Assembly: GCA_021850835.1 (NCBI GenBank)
Contig: JAJZKS010000072.1
Coordinates: forward strand, 1-8,042
Source of the DNA: Thermoplasmata archaeon
GTDB lineage: Archaea; Thermoplasmatota; Thermoplasmata; Thermoplasmatales; Thermoplasmataceae
Length of the DNA stretch: 8,042 bases
Direction: 5' to 3'
Both the position numbers and the translations under genes were made by a program. Position 1 is the first letter of the stretch, and every line of letters begins with the position of its first letter. This document shows positions 6,224 to 8,042 of this stretch, piece by piece. The notes beneath the pieces were generated by a model. It saw only the letters and a program-made list of their open reading frames with translations, was not told the DNA's origin and searched no databases.

Positions 6224-6956
6224 TTTTTGACCTGGCCTTTTCAAGGGTAGCCCTGATCACATCCACATAGCTCTCGGCTTTACCCACACTAATCCACTCT
6301 TTCCTCTCCAGGAAGTCTGCATTGGTGGATATGCCTTTCCTGATCACCCTGTCAATGGCAGGAGTAAGTTCAACGTTCCTTCCGGATTGATCTAACTCTT
6401 CGAAAATTTTTGGTGTCAGGCGGTAAAGTGCGCAGAGTGCAAAATTAGAGGGAGGGTTACTTGGCTTCTCGACGACTCCCCTAATTACGGGCTTTCCATT
6501 TACTGTTGAAATTTCAGGGCAACCGTAATTCTCTGGATTAGATACTGGGATCAGTGCAAGATAAATGCAAGATTCCTTCATGGAGACCATGTTCTTCAGG
6601 ACAGACTCTTTGAGGACAAGGCCGTCACCAGCATTGAGGATAAAATCATCGGGCCCCATGAAATCCTTTGCCATCAGGACTGCGTGCCCATAACCGCGCT
6701 TCTCTTCCTGGAATAGCAGGGTAACCTCAGGGAAATTGTCCTCTAAATAATCCCTTGTGCATTTGTCGGCTGGATCCATGACAACAGCGACTTCTTCTAT
6801 TCCATTCCTGAAAAATTCTGTGAGGATAACATCAAGTATGGGCCTCAATACGATGCGGCCATCCCTGACATCATACACGGGAAGCATTTCTTTCCTCAAT
6901 TTCCCGTCCAGCCCGGATCTGGTGCCGAGTCCCGCCGCGGTGATCAAGCCCTTCAT
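6213..6956 (-). CDS. Sugar-1-phosphate nucleotidylyltransferase (UTP-glucose-1-phosphate uridylyltransferase-like)
   Basis: This enzyme transfers a nucleotide from an NTP to a sugar-1-phosphate, most likely UTP plus glucose-1-phosphate to UDP-glucose. It has 247 residues, a single nucleotidyltransferase fold with no C-terminal left-handed helix domain. The signature AAGLGTR (7-13) is followed by K22 in KEMLPV. FQEEKRGYGHAVL (82-94) matches the nucleotide/sugar loop, AGD with D111 is the metal aspartate, and VEKP (162-165) with PPSNFA (168-173) are later family blocks. The order and wording suit GalU/UGPase rather than the longer mannose-type enzymes, but dTTP use or another sugar remains possible. 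It converges on the sulfoquinovose synthase, whose substrate it probably makes. It starts at ATG 6956, with an AT-rich box about 24-28 nt upstream and no Shine-Dalgarno motif. It is divergent from pgk. Confidence 0.88.
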   Translation of the reverse strand: MKGLITAAGLGTRSGLDGKLRKEMLPVYDVRDGRIVLRPILDVILTEFFRNGIEEVAVVMDPADKCTRDYLEDNFPEVTLLFQEEKRGYGHAVLMAKDFMGPDDFILNAGDGLVLKESVLKNMVSMKESCIYLALIPVSNPENYGCPEISTVNGKPVIRGVVEKPSNPPSNFALCALYRLTPKIFEELDQSGRNVELTPAIDRVIRKGISTNADFLERKEWISVGKAESYVDVIRATLEKARSKITW

Positions 6957-6975
6957 TGGGAAGAAATTATCAGGG

Positions 6976-6988
6976 CTTTTATCTTATT
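6976..6988 (-). promoter_or_regulatory. TATA-like promoter of the nucleotidylyltransferase gene
   Basis: On the minus strand AATAAGATAAAAG lies with its centre about 26 nt upstream of ATG 6956, the leaderless spacing seen for other genes here. It shares the 91-bp divergent spacer with the pgk promoter. Confidence 0.45.
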
Positions 6989-7007
6989 TTCCTTCTGAAA
7001 CTGCATC

Positions 7008-7025
7008 ATTCGAAACGAATATATG
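7008..7025 (+). promoter_or_regulatory. pgk promoter: palindrome/BRE plus TATA box
   Basis: AATATATG (7018-7025) is centred about 26.5 nt upstream of ATG 7048. Immediately upstream, CGAAAC fits an archaeal B-recognition element. It lies inside a perfect inverted repeat, ATTCG-AAA-CGAAT (7008-7020), whose right arm overlaps the TATA box. A further AT-rich stretch, CTATATAC, is at 7029-7036. No Shine-Dalgarno motif precedes the ATG. Confidence 0.5.
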
Positions 7026-7047
7026 TTCTATATACGATAACCTAGAA

Positions 7048-8042
7048 ATGGCTTCATCTCCAGCTAAGTTTTTCACCCTCGACAGCTTTGACCTTGAGGG
7101 AAAGAGGGTATATCTTAGGGTAGACATCAACTCGCCTATCAATCCTATTTCAGGGAACGTGATGGGGCTCACAAGGTTCATGTCCCATCTGGACACAATC
7201 AGAGAACTTCATAATTCAAAATTAGTCATAGTGGGCCATCAAAGCAGGCCGGGCAAAGACGACTTCACCTCACTAAAGATCCACGCAGAGCAGTTGGAGA
7301 AGATCACAGGAAGGCCAATTGAGTTCATAGATTCCCTGTTTGGATCAGAGGCCCGGAACCGGATCAGGCAGATGGAAGACGGGGAGATCATTATGCTCGA
7401 AAACACCAGGTTCTACACCGAGGAAACAGACATTGACCCCATGGACGCAGACCTCGCGGAATCCACTCATTTCGTCAAGAACCTCGGTGAGCTTTTTGAT
7501 TACTATGTCATCGATGCATTTCCAACCATCCACAGAGCCCAGACATCTCTAGTTGGGTTCAGAAGAATAAGGCCCAATATAGCTGGAAGGCTGATAGAAA
7601 AGGAAGTCTCCATGATAGACAGGTTCACTTTCGGCAACGACCACCCCAAGCTTGCAATCCTTGCTGGCGCAAAGATAGATGACAGCATTAACGTTTCAAG
7701 CAGCTTTCTCAAGAATGGCACAGTAGACAGCATAATTGCCGGTGGTGTTGTTGCAAATGCCTTCCTCTGGGCAAAAGGCATGGATATAGGGAAGAAGAAC
7801 AGGGAATTCATCATGAAGAATAACAAGAAACATTCAGAGATCATTGAACAATGCAGGAAAATACTTGAAAAGTATCCTGGCAAGCTGATGCTCCCGGATG
7901 ATTTTGTGCTCAACCCTGCGGGAAAGAACCTTTCTATCGGGGATAAAGTTCCGGATGACCAGATTCTCGCTGATATTGGGCTCAACAGCATTTCACGTTT
8001 TGTGGAGGAAATCAGGAAATCAAAGGCAATATTCCTCAATGG
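7048..8042 (+). CDS. pgk: Phosphoglycerate kinase, 3' end beyond the window
   Basis: This enzyme interconverts 1,3-bisphosphoglycerate plus ADP and 3-phosphoglycerate plus ATP in glycolysis or gluconeogenesis, in the cytoplasm. Here 331 codons are present out of about 410, and the frame is still open at the last base. Visible substrate-site motifs are RVDINSP (24-30), R43, GHQSRPG (63-69), LENTRF with R121, and DAFPTIHR with H162-R163. The C-terminal domain begins with ILAGAKIDDS (204-213), whose K209 is the nucleotide-site lysine, followed by AGGVVANAFLWAKG. The usual GGAK is AGAK here. The GHQ.RPG.DDFTSL wording is that of archaeal enzymes. The final nucleotide-binding glycine loop lies off the window. 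ATG 7048 is supported by the promoter spacing, and the conserved core begins about 15 residues in. The gene is divergent from the nucleotidylyltransferase. Confidence 0.95.
   Translation, partial: MASSPAKFFTLDSFDLEGKRVYLRVDINSPINPISGNVMGLTRFMSHLDTIRELHNSKLVIVGHQSRPGKDDFTSLKIHAEQLEKITGRPIEFIDSLFGSEARNRIRQMEDGEIIMLENTRFYTEETDIDPMDADLAESTHFVKNLGELFDYYVIDAFPTIHRAQTSLVGFRRIRPNIAGRLIEKEVSMIDRFTFGNDHPKLAILAGAKIDDSINVSSSFLKNGTVDSIIAGGVVANAFLWAKGMDIGKKNREFIMKNNKKHSEIIEQCRKILEKYPGKLMLPDDFVLNPAGKNLSIGDKVPDDQILADIGLNSISRFVEEIRKSKAIFLN

Noticed and set aside
7340..8039. Long open frames antisense or offset to pgk
   Set aside because: The pgk frame carries all conserved motifs and stays open to the window edge. 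The other frames are shadows.

Overview
The window looks like chromosomal DNA of an archaeon, most plausibly a Thermoplasmatales-type thermoacidophile. Four things point there: an archaeal-type phosphoglycerate kinase, a beta-CASP nuclease of the archaeal CPSF2/RNase J kind, an Agl3-like UDP-sulfoquinovose synthase, and AT-rich TATA-like boxes about 25-28 nt upstream of start codons that lack Shine-Dalgarno sequences. Arginine is mostly AGG/AGA, and base composition looks moderate by eye. The species cannot be named from this sequence alone.

Layout. Bases 1-1931 hold a two-gene + strand operon: methylthioadenosine phosphorylase (its 5' end is cut by the window edge) and a beta-CASP metallo-nuclease, followed by a hairpin plus T-tract. 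Bases 2030-2819 hold a promoter and an ABC transporter ATPase of the nitrate/sulfonate/taurine type, with no permease or binding protein nearby. A MarC-family membrane protein lies tail to tail with it on the minus strand, the two stop codons touching (2819/2820). Bases 3602-4104 carry what I read as a decayed minus-strand gene: promoter and start are preserved, but the frame is broken by one shift and one in-frame TGA. Bases 4105-4335 are intergenic with several TATA-like boxes. A small class I methyltransferase follows (4336-4953), apparently missing the usual K-P-G-G turn. Then come the UDP-sulfoquinovose synthase (5054-6223, +) and a sugar-1-phosphate nucleotidylyltransferase (6213-6956, -), convergent and overlapping by 11 nt. 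A 91-bp divergent promoter region separates the latter from pgk (7048 to the window end, +), which runs off the right edge.

How the genes relate. The clearest functional link is between the last two sugar genes. A UDP-glucose-forming enzyme would supply the substrate that the sulfoquinovose synthase combines with sulfite, giving a sulfonated sugar donor probably used for surface glycans. The other genes are housekeeping functions (methylthioadenosine salvage, RNA processing, central carbon metabolism) or orphan parts. I see no RNA gene, CRISPR array, insertion sequence or defence system. The most unusual features are the broken gene, the methyltransferase deletion and the very tight convergent gene ends.
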